A stretch of DNA of 53,269 nucleotides from positions 1 through 53,269 of the forward strand of contig JAJYZB010000015.1 in the NCBI GenBank assembly GCA_021800275.1, read 5' to 3'. Source of the stretch: a bacterium. GTDB taxonomy: Bacteria; Vulcanimicrobiota; JABDET01. The notes below the pieces were generated by a model that was not told the origin of the DNA, searched no databases, and saw nothing but the letters and a program-made list of their open reading frames with translations. The position numbers were made by a program, and so were the translations under genes. Of this stretch, positions 1-8,439 are shown piece after piece; the stretch's first letter is position 1; the number at the start of each line of letters is the position of its first letter.

Positions 1-784
1 TATTCACAACCTCCTGTAATAATGCCGTATAAGCCGCTGGCGTGATCGTCACATCCTGAGGCACTCCGCTCGGATTGCTCAACACTAAATTCACTAACCC
101 GTTCGAATCATAACTTAAAACCGCATGAGTGGCTGCTCCTAATCCTACACTCCCTAAATTCGCTATGATCTTCCCTTCATTATCCACTAAGGGAGCTAAC
201 AAAACTACTGAACCCCCATTCCCAGCCTGGATCGTCCCTTGATTCACAATAAAAGACGCGGGTACTGTGGAAAGTTGATTAAACGTGTCATCCCCTAATA
301 AAAAATCTTGATTGCTGATATTTAAAGTTGAAGCAATAAAGGAACCCGTGTCTATCACTGACCCCTGACCAAATAAAATGCCATCCGGATTAATTAGAAA
401 AACACGCCCATTCGATTTCAGTTCCCCTAAAATAACAGAAGGATTCCCCCCTATCACTCGATTTAATGCAGCGGATAAAGCAGAAGGCTGCAGAAACTGC
501 ACTAACTCCCCGCTCCCAATGTTAAAACTGTTCCAATTAATAATCACATTATTGGTTACCTGCTGAATCGTCGTCGTCCCGCCTGCTTGCGCTATATTCG
601 CTTTACCTGACACCACACTTCCACCTTGAGGAGAGGCTGACACTAATGAGGAAGAAAAAAGAACCCAAACCAGAAAAACCACAGAGAACACAAAAAAACG
701 AACAGCCAGGCCGCCTAACCCTTCTGCGCCGCCTGACTTCACCGTCCCCTCGATTCTAATCCCTGATTCCGCCTCGCTTCCCAT
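1..784 (-). CDS. TpsA-type exoprotein, filamentous haemagglutinin N-terminal domain (partial)
   Basis: This is the N-terminal 261 codons of a two-partner secretion exoprotein; the rest lies beyond the left edge. The ATG at 784 has an AGGAGG ribosome site 8 nt upstream. Residues 1-50 form a long signal peptide (positive VRFF, hydrophobic core, SLVSA cleavage). The TPS/haemagglutination-activity domain follows, with hallmark motifs NWNSFNIGSGE, NPDGILFGQ and FIASTLNIS. Such proteins cross the outer membrane through a TpsB barrel, encoded just upstream here. A second in-frame ATG at 895, with AAGGAG overlapping the upstream stop, would add 37 Arg-rich residues, so the start is ambiguous. The cargo domain is not visible. 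Confidence 0.85.
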   Translation of the reverse strand, partial: MGSEAESGIRIEGTVKSGGAEGLGGLAVRFFVFSVVFLVWVLFSSSLVSASPQGGSVVSGKANIAQAGGTTTIQQVTNNVIINWNSFNIGSGELVQFLQPSALSAALNRVIGGNPSVILGELKSNGRVFLINPDGILFGQGSVIDTGSFIASTLNISNQDFLLGDDTFNQLSTVPASFIVNQGTIQAGNGGSVVLLAPLVDNEGKIIANLGSVGLGAATHAVLSYDSNGLVNLVLSNPSGVPQDVTITPAAYTALLQEVVN

Positions 785-907
785 TGGTCTTATCCTCCTG
801 GATTCCATCTTCTGGATCCTCCTCTCTTCTCGCAAACTCTCCACATAACTCATCCTCGACTCTTCTCGCCAAAAAATACCTCTTCTCTCTGCCATCTCTC
901 TGTCTCC

Positions 908-2074
908 TTAAAATATATGCGAAAAAGACGCATAAATCACAGGACTTTGATGCTCAGGATTCGGCTGAGGCTGTAAAGGAAACCCAAAATCTAACCGTGC
1001 CTGAGTGCTCTTCCCTAAAGCAGCCCTAAACCCAAAACCCCCACCGGTTAAATGATCCTGCGCCGTCTCTCCAGGAAGTGGATTCCGAAGGGTGCTGAAT
1101 CCTGTATCCAAAAAAAAGCCTAACTGAACGATGTTCTGACCACGCTTCCACAAAGGCAGCCGAAACTCTCCACTCACATCCCAGCCCGTATCTCCTAAAT
1201 ACTCTGACTGCTGATACCCTCGAACCGAATCCGGTCCACCCAATGAAAACTCCTCTGTTATCGGCAGTGGATCAAACGCAAACTGCGCATCTGAACGAAA
1301 GATAACATAATCATCCCCATACACCCGCCATACATGCGCCCCATGACCACGCACTAACGTGAATAAATCCGTCGCTCCAGCACGACTCACATAAGGATTG
1401 TCAGGAGCCATCCCCCCTAACAAAGTCCCTAATCCCTGACTCACATGCACATCAAAATAATCTCGCGTCTTACGCGTCGTATATACCAAATTGTATCCTA
1501 ACCCAATGTCTCTAATCCGGTCTCGCGAAGTTAAAAAACTCCCTAAAATAAAATCATCCACATTCTTGTAGTTGAAATCCGCATTCCAGTTCGACTCAAA
1601 ATTCACTCGCCTCACTAACGGCTGGTTCACCGCTAACCCATAAATCTGTGCCGTCCCTCTAATATCTAATATCGCTAAGTTCTGACCTACTTTAATGTCA
1701 GCATCCGCATACGACGCCGTTAACGTCGTCCCACTCGGACTCACCGGTATCGAATACGACGCATCTAAAAACGGAGCCTCGCTCGGAGTCGCAAACGCAT
1801 ACACACCCTCTAAATCCAGTAAATCCCCTCTCCCTGTTAAATTCCCATCCCATACCCCTAAACTCACTCGGTCGCGACCAACATACGGATTCCCAAAATT
1901 GTCATACCCTAACTCCGCATGAATCGGACGACTGTCCTTCACATATACCGTTATGTCCGTTGTCCCTGACTCAGTACCCTTCGATAAATACGCATGAACA
2001 TGCAGATCCGGATACTCATTTAATAAAAATAACGCCCGCTCTAAACGACGCGAACTCAAAACACCTTTCTTCAC
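908..2074 (-). CDS. TpsB (ShlB/FhaC family) beta-barrel part, 3' piece of interrupted gene
   Basis: This is the C-terminal 388 residues of a TpsB outer-membrane transporter that would export the adjacent TpsA. It carries the ShlB-type barrel: amphipathic strands, the SLGGPDSVRGYQ motif (conserved VRGY loop of Omp85/TpsB proteins) and a terminal ASFSHIF strand ending in Phe. It continues the reading frame of the POTRA piece upstream; only one TAG (2092-2090) and five sense codons separate them. The GTG at 2074 is merely the first start-like codon after the stop and has no ribosome site, so independent translation is doubtful. With the POTRA piece the product would be about 528 residues, normal for the family. 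Confidence 0.85.
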   Translation of the reverse strand: MKKGVLSSRRLERALFLLNEYPDLHVHAYLSKGTESGTTDITVYVKDSRPIHAELGYDNFGNPYVGRDRVSLGVWDGNLTGRGDLLDLEGVYAFATPSEAPFLDASYSIPVSPSGTTLTASYADADIKVGQNLAILDIRGTAQIYGLAVNQPLVRRVNFESNWNADFNYKNVDDFILGSFLTSRDRIRDIGLGYNLVYTTRKTRDYFDVHVSQGLGTLLGGMAPDNPYVSRAGATDLFTLVRGHGAHVWRVYGDDYVIFRSDAQFAFDPLPITEEFSLGGPDSVRGYQQSEYLGDTGWDVSGEFRLPLWKRGQNIVQLGFFLDTGFSTLRNPLPGETAQDHLTGGGFGFRAALGKSTQARLDFGFPLQPQPNPEHQSPVIYASFSHIF

Positions 2075-2089
2075 CGCTGAACTTAAATA

Positions 2090-2494
2090 CTACCGAATAA
2101 ATGCCGTCCTGTAAAACTTGTTCCCTACCACCCGTATCTTCCCAATCTTCCCCTCAACCACATAAATCACAACTACACCATTCTTCAACGTCTGAGGCGG
2201 TATAAACGCCCGCGCAAACCCATATCCATGATCAGCATACACCTTGGTCACTGCTTCAGCCGCTTTCTCTAATTCCGCTAAATCGCTCTCTTTCCCCTCA
2301 TACGAAGCCACCGCTTTGTCTAAAGTCCGAGTCCTGACTAAAGTGTTCCCCTCAATTTTGATCCGCTTCACATAAAACTTCTTGTGCAGCCCTAATGAAG
2401 GAGCCACAGGACGAGACCACCCTAACAACGGGAGTAAACATAACCCCACCAACACACTCATCCACACCATTCCACGCCTAATCTCTCTTCTCAC
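2090..2494 (-). CDS. TpsB POTRA domain, 5' piece of interrupted gene
   Basis: This is the N-terminal 134 residues of the same TpsB transporter. The GTG start has AGGAGG 6 nt upstream. A signal peptide (hydrophobic VLVGLCLLPLLGW) is followed by a ShlB-type POTRA domain containing KRIKIEGNTLV, a Gly-rich HGYGFARAFIPPQ and VVVIYVVEGKIGKIRVVGNKF. The frame ends at TAG inside the segment linking POTRA to barrel, where relatives usually read through a basic FIRRY-like stretch. TAG is an ordinary terminator elsewhere here (pstA, for example), so general recoding is unlikely. The gene is either a fresh pseudogene, a phase-variable or suppressed allele, or a sequence error. Confidence 0.85.
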   Translation of the reverse strand: MRREIRRGMVWMSVLVGLCLLPLLGWSRPVAPSLGLHKKFYVKRIKIEGNTLVRTRTLDKAVASYEGKESDLAELEKAAEAVTKVYADHGYGFARAFIPPQTLKNGVVVIYVVEGKIGKIRVVGNKFYRTAFIR

Positions 2495-2680
2495 AAGCTT
2501 CCTCCTAATCTAAATTGATGCGCACTTTCTAAAATTGCAACCCCTCAAACCCAAATCAAAAGATTAGAGCAGTAATTATATACCTCTCCTAAAACTCCTT
2601 CTTCTAATTTGAACCCTTTTTCTGATAAAAAAACAAGCTGCTTCAATATTGCAGGAGGGGACAAGAACTGCAGGGGGAAA

Positions 2681-4903
2681 TTAGTTTTTCCTTAAAAAAG
2701 GAACAGGGGTTGGGTGGTTTCCCCCATAATAAGTCCGAAGAAATTCATTCAAAACTTTTTTCCTCGCCCAATCAGGAGGAGTTGTCTTTCTTAAAATCTC
2801 TTTTTCCTTTCCATGGAGAGAAGATTGAATTTTTTCGCGAAACTCCGGGCTGATGCTGTTGACGAAAAATGAAAACCTTTTTGCAGGAGAAAAACTTCTT
2901 TCCATTTCAGTAGATTTAAGAAAACCGTAAAGATAAAAAGCGGTTCTTTCAGGTGACTCCATGGAAACTCTTTCGAAAATTCCCTTTGAATTTAAAGAAG
3001 AGAGCCAGAGCAAACGAATCATTCCCAAAGCTCCAGAGAAATCGCGATGCAGAAGGCGATTGACTTCAGGTTCAAGAAGGCGGTCGGAAAAACTGAAATC
3101 AGATGGAACCCGAAAATTTGCAAAATTTAAAAATTCATCCAATGCCGCCAGCTTAGGCTCAGGGGGCATATAATCTCTCCACTGTCCCATTTCGGAAAGG
3201 AGTTGATGGAGGTCTGGCCTGGTCAGTCTGCCCAAAAGCTTTTTGCCGATTTTCTCAGAAACAGATTGAGGAAGGCTGAGCAGAAGGACAGCCAGCTTCT
3301 GAATGGGTTTAAATCCTCGTTTTTTAAATTCATCAATTTTTCCATTTAAAGAAGCGCGGACAAATCTGGCGAGTGTTTCAGGGTCCCACCATTCATCTTT
3401 ATACAAAATTCCTTCATATTCATCCCATGCCTTTCTTTTTCCATCAGGGCTGATGAAAGGAAACTGCAGCATGCTGATCCCCAGGTCCCTGAGTTCATCA
3501 TCCTGCAGAAAACGATAAACCTCCTCCTGAATCCACCTGGCTGCAGAAGTGATAAAAATGGCAGATTTTTCTTTTAACGTGGTATCGTTTTTCCCGACTG
3601 CATCGGATTCTCCAAAATCCGAAAATGCCTCTAATCTTGAATAACCAAGGTTAACCAGCCAGTGTTTCTGCAAGATCCCCGCAAGAAAGTGCGGATCTTG
3701 AGTTGCCAGGTGGCTCAACTGCTCAACGGTTTTGACCTTCTTTTCTTTAGGCAGGTAACCAAGAAACTCATCAAGAACGCTTTCTTTTCCCTGGGTTGGC
3801 ACTGGAGCAATAAAAGAGCGAATCGAAATGCTCTCTTTCTCATAAGGAGTGAAATATTGAGCCACTTGGGAAGCAGAGTGTCCAAGTAAGTTTAAAATCA
3901 AAATTGTTTTCTGAAGATCATCTCCGGGAAAAATTTCTTTTGAAATATTCAAAAAGGGAAAGAAGCGATAAAAAGAAGAAAATGAATTAAGCCGAATCAC
4001 ACCCAAAAACTTGACCTGATATTCTGATGAAATTTCCGTATAAGCCAGAACAGGAAGATTGGGGAAATTTCTTTCTAACATCATCTTAACAAAACGGCGT
4101 ATTTCAGGTGAAACAAGAAGAACGGGCTGTTTTTTCTCCCAAAATCTGGAAGAAGAAATCTTTTTTCTCATTTTCTTTAAAACTTGTCGGGCAGTGGATG
4201 GATCCATATCCATATAAATTTGACCATCTCTCAATCTGACGCTGCCGGCAATCCACTGCTCAATTTTTTCATCCAAAAGGTAGGCTTTGATCTGAAAAGA
4301 ATCCTGAAAAACGCTCCCAATGGTTCGGGATAAAGCGTGTCTCACATACTCGGTTAAAATTTCAGGATCGCGTGAAATTTCTGCATGAACTTTTAGGACC
4401 TCCAAAATTTTCTCGAGATCTCGAATGGGGATTCCTTCTTTTAAAAGGGCTTTCAGAATTTGCTGAATTTCGGAAAGGTCCAGAAGAGAAGGATAAACGG
4501 CTTCAACCAGTTTAGGGTTTTTCCTTCGGGCGTGTTCTAAAAGCTCTTCAACCTGTTCTCCCGCTAAAAATTCATGAGCATACTGATGGACAACTATTGA
4601 AAACTCCTTTTGCAGGAAATTAGAAATCTGTTTAGGATGGGAAAACCGAACTTCACCTTTTTGAACTGCTACATCTCTTACTTTAAAAAGATAATCACTG
4701 CCGTTCAATGAAAGATTCTCCATGAGTTTAGGGATGGGGATGACAAGTCCCAATGAAACAGCCATCTCCTGGCACAGCCGCTCGATGTCTTTTGCTATGG
4801 CAGAAAAGTGAAAAGACAAATTCTTTCCAACCTCTAATACCAGAGGATGTAAATCCAGAATTAAAGGGATGATATTTTCAGCATTTTTTTTAATTTCGGA
4901 CAT
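2681..4903 (-). CDS. Chimeric FlhA-cytoplasmic-domain / FliG-FliF-like repeat protein
   Basis: 740 residues from the ATG at 4903, which has GAGGAG 4 nt upstream; the longer TTG start overlaps that site. Residues about 15-303 match the cytoplasmic domain of the flagellar/type III export gate FlhA: LVLEVG near the start, PKLVEAVYP, LLKEGIPIRDLEKILEVL, EYVRHALSRTI, QPVLLVSPEIRR and LPVLAYTEI. The N-terminal membrane export domain of FlhA is absent and there is no signal peptide. The remainder reads as four FliG N-terminal-like units (about 330-384, 445-500, 536-595, 675-725; pattern LLLSL, then LDEFL). FliF C-terminal-like helices lie between them (for example SHLATQDPHFLAGILQ at about 396-411). 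No flagellar or secretion gene is in the window. It is the last gene after DUF72, 77 nt away. Likely a cytoplasmic scaffold; function unknown. Confidence 0.8.
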   Translation of the reverse strand: MSEIKKNAENIIPLILDLHPLVLEVGKNLSFHFSAIAKDIERLCQEMAVSLGLVIPIPKLMENLSLNGSDYLFKVRDVAVQKGEVRFSHPKQISNFLQKEFSIVVHQYAHEFLAGEQVEELLEHARRKNPKLVEAVYPSLLDLSEIQQILKALLKEGIPIRDLEKILEVLKVHAEISRDPEILTEYVRHALSRTIGSVFQDSFQIKAYLLDEKIEQWIAGSVRLRDGQIYMDMDPSTARQVLKKMRKKISSSRFWEKKQPVLLVSPEIRRFVKMMLERNFPNLPVLAYTEISSEYQVKFLGVIRLNSFSSFYRFFPFLNISKEIFPGDDLQKTILILNLLGHSASQVAQYFTPYEKESISIRSFIAPVPTQGKESVLDEFLGYLPKEKKVKTVEQLSHLATQDPHFLAGILQKHWLVNLGYSRLEAFSDFGESDAVGKNDTTLKEKSAIFITSAARWIQEEVYRFLQDDELRDLGISMLQFPFISPDGKRKAWDEYEGILYKDEWWDPETLARFVRASLNGKIDEFKKRGFKPIQKLAVLLLSLPQSVSEKIGKKLLGRLTRPDLHQLLSEMGQWRDYMPPEPKLAALDEFLNFANFRVPSDFSFSDRLLEPEVNRLLHRDFSGALGMIRLLWLSSLNSKGIFERVSMESPERTAFYLYGFLKSTEMERSFSPAKRFSFFVNSISPEFREKIQSSLHGKEKEILRKTTPPDWARKKVLNEFLRTYYGGNHPTPVPFLRKN

Positions 4904-4980
4904 ATCGCTCCTCAACTTCTGGGCGTCTTAATTTATTCGCCAGAAAAAATCTCGATCCTGCTGACTCCTGCAGCCAGGAG

Positions 4981-5748
4981 TCAAAACTCTCCCTGAGAAT
5001 CCACGTCAGATATGGCATAAAAAATATCGGAAAAAGTCCTGGCGTTCTCAACTGCTGAACCTTCAGCGTCATTGTCAAAATAAGCATAAATGTTTTTCAA
5101 GTCTCTCCCAACACGATGCATTTTCAAAGCAGCATCTCTCAACTCATCAATTCCATAGTGATAATTCTGCCACCTGGAAGATCCATGGAACCTGAAATAA
5201 GCAAATGAAGCAGTGGCAGCAGGAATAAAAGGCATATCAGGAGCGATGACAACAGCAGTGGCTATTTTATGCTTTTTCATCACCTCATAAACTTCATCAC
5301 AGTACCAATCTGTGTGCCTGAATTCAACGGCAAATTGATGACTGCTGGGAAGAAATTTTAAAAAATTTTCCAAGAGATTTAAATCTTTGGGGAATTTTGG
5401 AGGCAGTTGAAACAAAACAGGCCCTAACTTTCCGCCGAGAAAACTGAGACGATCCATGAAAATTCTAAACCTTTCGCCAAACTCGGGGTCAGATACGTTC
5501 AATTTTTTTAAATGCGTAAACTGCCTAGGCGCTTTAACGCTGAACAAAAAGTTGTCCGGAGACTTGCGGGTCCATCCTTTTACCAGTGGAACAGGAGGGA
5601 AGCGCTGAAAAGTGCTGTTGACTTCAACGGTATTAAAGCGTCGGGCATAATAAATCAGAAGGTCTCCAGATTTTAAATTTTCGGGGTAAAAAGGACCCAG
5701 CCAGCTTCTATATGTCCATCCTGATGTACCTATCCAGCACTTTCCCAT
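4981..5748 (-). CDS. DUF72 family protein (YecE-like)
   Basis: 255 residues, full length for the DUF72 family, which has a TIM-barrel-like fold and no firmly established reaction. Family signatures are the N-terminal WIGTSGWTYRSWLGPFYP, then FNTVEVNSTFQRFP, FSVKAPRQFTH, PVLFQLPPKF, FAVEFRHTDWY, FRFHGSS and a C-terminal YAYFDNDAEGSAVENA. No signal peptide, so cytoplasmic. The gene lies 29 nt downstream of the dapL-like gene on the same strand and probably belongs to the tail of the rpsF-dnaB operon. Family assignment is secure; function is not. Confidence 0.9.
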   Translation of the reverse strand: MGKCWIGTSGWTYRSWLGPFYPENLKSGDLLIYYARRFNTVEVNSTFQRFPPVPLVKGWTRKSPDNFLFSVKAPRQFTHLKKLNVSDPEFGERFRIFMDRLSFLGGKLGPVLFQLPPKFPKDLNLLENFLKFLPSSHQFAVEFRHTDWYCDEVYEVMKKHKIATAVVIAPDMPFIPAATASFAYFRFHGSSRWQNYHYGIDELRDAALKMHRVGRDLKNIYAYFDNDAEGSAVENARTFSDIFYAISDVDSQGEF

Positions 5749-5777
5749 TTTTATAAAAATTCCTGATTAACAATACT

Positions 5778-6956
5778 TTATTTTGAGAAAATCTTTTCCC
5801 TGCAAGCCTCTTTTATTTTACCGCAGGCTTTTTCAAAAAGTTCATCCTTTACTGTCGTTGAAAAACGGACATAACCTTCTCCAAACTCTCCATATCCTGA
5901 TCCTGGAGCAGCCAGTACTTTTGCTTCCTTTAAAAGAAAGGTTGAGAAATCCGCGGAAGAAAAACCTCTTGGAGTTTTAACCCAGAGATAAAAAGTCCCT
6001 TTTGGAGAAGAAATCTGAAATCCCGCGGTGCGAAGAGTTTCAACTAAAAAATCTCTTCTTCTTCGATGAATTTCAACTGTCTTTTGAATCCATTTTTTCC
6101 CGTTTTTCAACGCAAAAATTCCAGCTTCCTGAATGGCCATGAAAACACTGGAATCAATATTGTTTTTCACCACTCCAAGAGCTTCAACAGCTTTTTGATT
6201 TCCAACGGCGCATCCCAGTCTCCAACCTGTGATATTATACGGCTTTGAAAAGCTGTTGAATTCAACAGCGACCTCTTTTGCGCGCGGAACCTGCAAAATG
6301 CTGGGAGCCACAAACCCATCATAAGTAATTTCCGAATAAGCGTTGTCATAGCACAAAAGAATATCTCTTTTTCTGCAGTACTCTACGGCTTCTTTCAGAA
6401 AATCCAGAGACGCCGCTGCTGCAGTCGGATTATTGGGATAACCCAAAAATAAAATCTTTGAACGCCTGGCAGTCTCCTCTGGGATCTTCCCGAAATCAGG
6501 CAGAAAATCATTCTTTTCTAAAAGAGGAACAGGATAAGGTTCTCCATCAGCCATCAGAGCCGCGGTCCGATAAACAGGGTATCCAGGATCAGGAATTAAA
6601 GCCGTATCTCCAGTTCCGACAAAAGCTAAAAAAATATGCGCGATTCCTTCTTTTGAGCCAATTAAGGCTAGAACTTCTTTTTCAGAATCAAGAGAAACAT
6701 TGAACCTTTCTCTATACCAGTCAGCAACTGCGCTTCTAAAAGAAAGAATCCCCGCATAAGGAGAGTAGCGATGATTTTCTCCTTTACCGACTGAGTGAGC
6801 TAAAAATTCAACCATCTCTGGAGGAGTCGGCTCAACAGGATCTCCAATAGCCAGGTTGCAAATCTTTTCTCCTTTTTTCTCTTCTTCTTCACGAGCTTTA
6901 TCCAAATTCGCGAACAAATAGGGGGGGATTTTTTTCATTCTTGGAGCTAATTCCAT
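5778..6956 (-). CDS. dapL: LL-diaminopimelate aminotransferase-like PLP enzyme
   Basis: Fold-type I aminotransferase, 392 residues from the ATG at 6956 (GAGG 8 nt upstream; a TTG start at 6974 would overlap dnaB). It contains HRYSPYAG, LIGSKEGIAH, DPGYPVYR, YPNNPT, the PLP-lysine motif SFSKPYNITGWRLG and NNIDSSVFMAIQ. The SKEGIAH and NIDSxVFxAIQ motifs are typical of the DapL branch, which makes LL-diaminopimelate directly from tetrahydrodipicolinate. That fits MurE further along, which appears to add meso-diaminopimelate. The gene starts 4 nt after the dnaB stop, so translational coupling is likely. Another aminotransferase specificity cannot be excluded. Confidence 0.78.
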   Translation of the reverse strand: MELAPRMKKIPPYLFANLDKAREEEEKKGEKICNLAIGDPVEPTPPEMVEFLAHSVGKGENHRYSPYAGILSFRSAVADWYRERFNVSLDSEKEVLALIGSKEGIAHIFLAFVGTGDTALIPDPGYPVYRTAALMADGEPYPVPLLEKNDFLPDFGKIPEETARRSKILFLGYPNNPTAAAASLDFLKEAVEYCRKRDILLCYDNAYSEITYDGFVAPSILQVPRAKEVAVEFNSFSKPYNITGWRLGCAVGNQKAVEALGVVKNNIDSSVFMAIQEAGIFALKNGKKWIQKTVEIHRRRRDFLVETLRTAGFQISSPKGTFYLWVKTPRGFSSADFSTFLLKEAKVLAAPGSGYGEFGEGYVRFSTTVKDELFEKACGKIKEACREKIFSK

Positions 6957-6960
6957 GTTC

Positions 6961-8289
6961 TCAACCTCTTTCAAGATCCTTAAATCTGGTATATTCTTTC
7001 CAAAACTTTAATTTAATGGTGCCAACCGGTCCATTTCTCTGCTTGGCAATCACAATTTCAGCAATCCCTTTATCTTCGGAATTTGGATTGTAATAGTCAT
7101 CTCGATAAATAAACATGATCAAATCCGCATCCTGTTCGATTGCTCCTGATTCCCTTAAATCGGAAAGCATCGGTCTTTTGTCCGTTCTTTTCTCCACTTC
7201 ACGATTCAATTGGGAAACCACAAGAACAGGAATATTTAGTTCTTTTGAAAGAAACTTTAATCCTCTAGAAATTTCAGCAATCTCCTGAACTTTATTTTCA
7301 GATTTAGGTCCGCGCACCAGTTGCAAATGATCCACGATAATCAAACCGATCCCCTTTTTTTCTTGATTCAATCTCCTGGCTTTTGAACGAATTTCCAGAA
7401 TAGAAAGATTGGGGGTGTCATCAATGTAAATTTTAGCCTGACTTAAAAGATTGATGGCTCGAGAAAGTTTCTGCCAGTCCTCAGATTTTAAATTGCCAGT
7501 CCGAAGTCTCTGGGCATCAATCCCAGCTTCTGAGCATAGAAGCCTTAAAACCATTTGTTCTTTCGATGTTTCCAAACTGAAAATAGCGGTTGGAATTCTT
7601 TCTTTTGTTGAAGCGTACTGCGCAATATTCAAGCAGAACGAGGTTTTACCCATGCTTGGCCGTGCGGCGACAACCACCAGATCCGATTTCTGAAATCCAG
7701 CAGTCATCTCATCCAACTCTTTGAATCCTGTTGGGATTCCTGTAATATGACTTTTCTTGCTGTAAAGCTCCTCAATGTGTTCAAACGTTGAGGCAAGAAC
7801 ATCTTCGATAGAGGAAAATCCGCGGGAATCTCTCCCTTGCGCGATCGAAAAAATTAACTGTTCAGCTTTATCCAGTAATGATTTTACTTCTTCTTCCGTG
7901 TTGAATCCTAGAGCTGCAACCTGATGTCCAGCCTGGATTAATTTTCGCTGCCAGGATTTCTCTTGCACAATTTTCGCATAGTGTTCTGCATTGGCTGCTG
8001 TTGGGAGAATATCCATCAAAGTTTGAAGATAATCCACATCTCCAATCTTTTCCAAAATCTGTCTTTTTCGCAGATCTTCAGTTACTGTAATTAAATCTAC
8101 GGGCTCTGAACGTTCATAAAGAGAAACAGCGGTTTCATAAATTTGACGGTGCCCATCTTTATAGAAGTCCTCCCCTTTTAAAAATTCCGTTACACGAGAA
8201 AGGGCATCTCTATCAAGCAGCACAGCTCCCAGCACGGACTGTTCGGCTTGCAAATTTTGAGGAAGAGCTAAGGTCGCTAAAGAATCCAT
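6961..8289 (-). CDS. dnaB: Replicative DNA helicase DnaB
   Basis: 442 residues from the ATG at 8289 (GGAG 9 nt upstream); the longer start at 8340 lacks a ribosome site. The N-terminal domain begins with the typical LPQNLQAEQSVLGAVLLD. The RecA-like motor carries Walker A (ARPSMGKTS), Walker B (GLIIVDHLQL), SQLNREVEKR and the SDLRESGAIEQDADLI segment. The hexameric helicase unwinds the replication fork and recruits primase. Its position after rplI in the rpsF-ssb-rpsR-rplI group is a widely conserved arrangement. The start overlaps the end of a 50-codon ORF, described separately. No intein is seen. Confidence 0.97.
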   Translation of the reverse strand: MDSLATLALPQNLQAEQSVLGAVLLDRDALSRVTEFLKGEDFYKDGHRQIYETAVSLYERSEPVDLITVTEDLRKRQILEKIGDVDYLQTLMDILPTAANAEHYAKIVQEKSWQRKLIQAGHQVAALGFNTEEEVKSLLDKAEQLIFSIAQGRDSRGFSSIEDVLASTFEHIEELYSKKSHITGIPTGFKELDEMTAGFQKSDLVVVAARPSMGKTSFCLNIAQYASTKERIPTAIFSLETSKEQMVLRLLCSEAGIDAQRLRTGNLKSEDWQKLSRAINLLSQAKIYIDDTPNLSILEIRSKARRLNQEKKGIGLIIVDHLQLVRGPKSENKVQEIAEISRGLKFLSKELNIPVLVVSQLNREVEKRTDKRPMLSDLRESGAIEQDADLIMFIYRDDYYNPNSEDKGIAEIVIAKQRNGPVGTIKLKFWKEYTRFKDLERG

Positions 8290-8429
8290 GACCGCTCTCT
8301 CCGCAGCCAAAATCTCAATTCTCTCGCGTTCCCCTTGCATGCGGCCGGCTTCTTTATCTTTACCGCTCTGGATGCGCAGTCGCTTTTCTGCCAGTTTTCC
8401 ACAGCAGAGCGGAAGAGCTCGTTTCGCAT
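8277..8429 (-). CDS. Small basic ORF between rplI and dnaB
   Basis: A 50-codon frame begins at the ATG at 8429, 10 nt after the rplI stop, with a strong AAGGAG site at good spacing. It ends at TAG (8279-8277), overlapping the dnaB start codon by 13 nt. The product is very basic with many Arg and Lys and two Cys. I recognise no family. It could encode a small protein, or serve as a coupling ORF that carries ribosomes to the dnaB start. Its ribosome site is stronger than that of dnaB, which argues for real translation. Confidence 0.45.
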   Translation of the reverse strand: MRNELFRSAVENWQKSDCASRAVKIKKPAACKGNARELRFWLRRERSWIL

Positions 8430-8439
8430 GAGAACTCCT

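Noticed and set aside
1-2494. TAG read as an amino acid (stop reassignment) to rescue tpsB
   Set aside because: TAG ends several intact genes here (pstA, the TPR gene, the peroxiredoxin at 31153, the first kinase) at expected family ends, so general reassignment does not fit.
2681-4903. A complete type III secretion or flagellar locus
   Set aside because: No other export-apparatus, ring, rod or filament gene occurs in the window. The gene is an isolated chimera at the end of a housekeeping operon.
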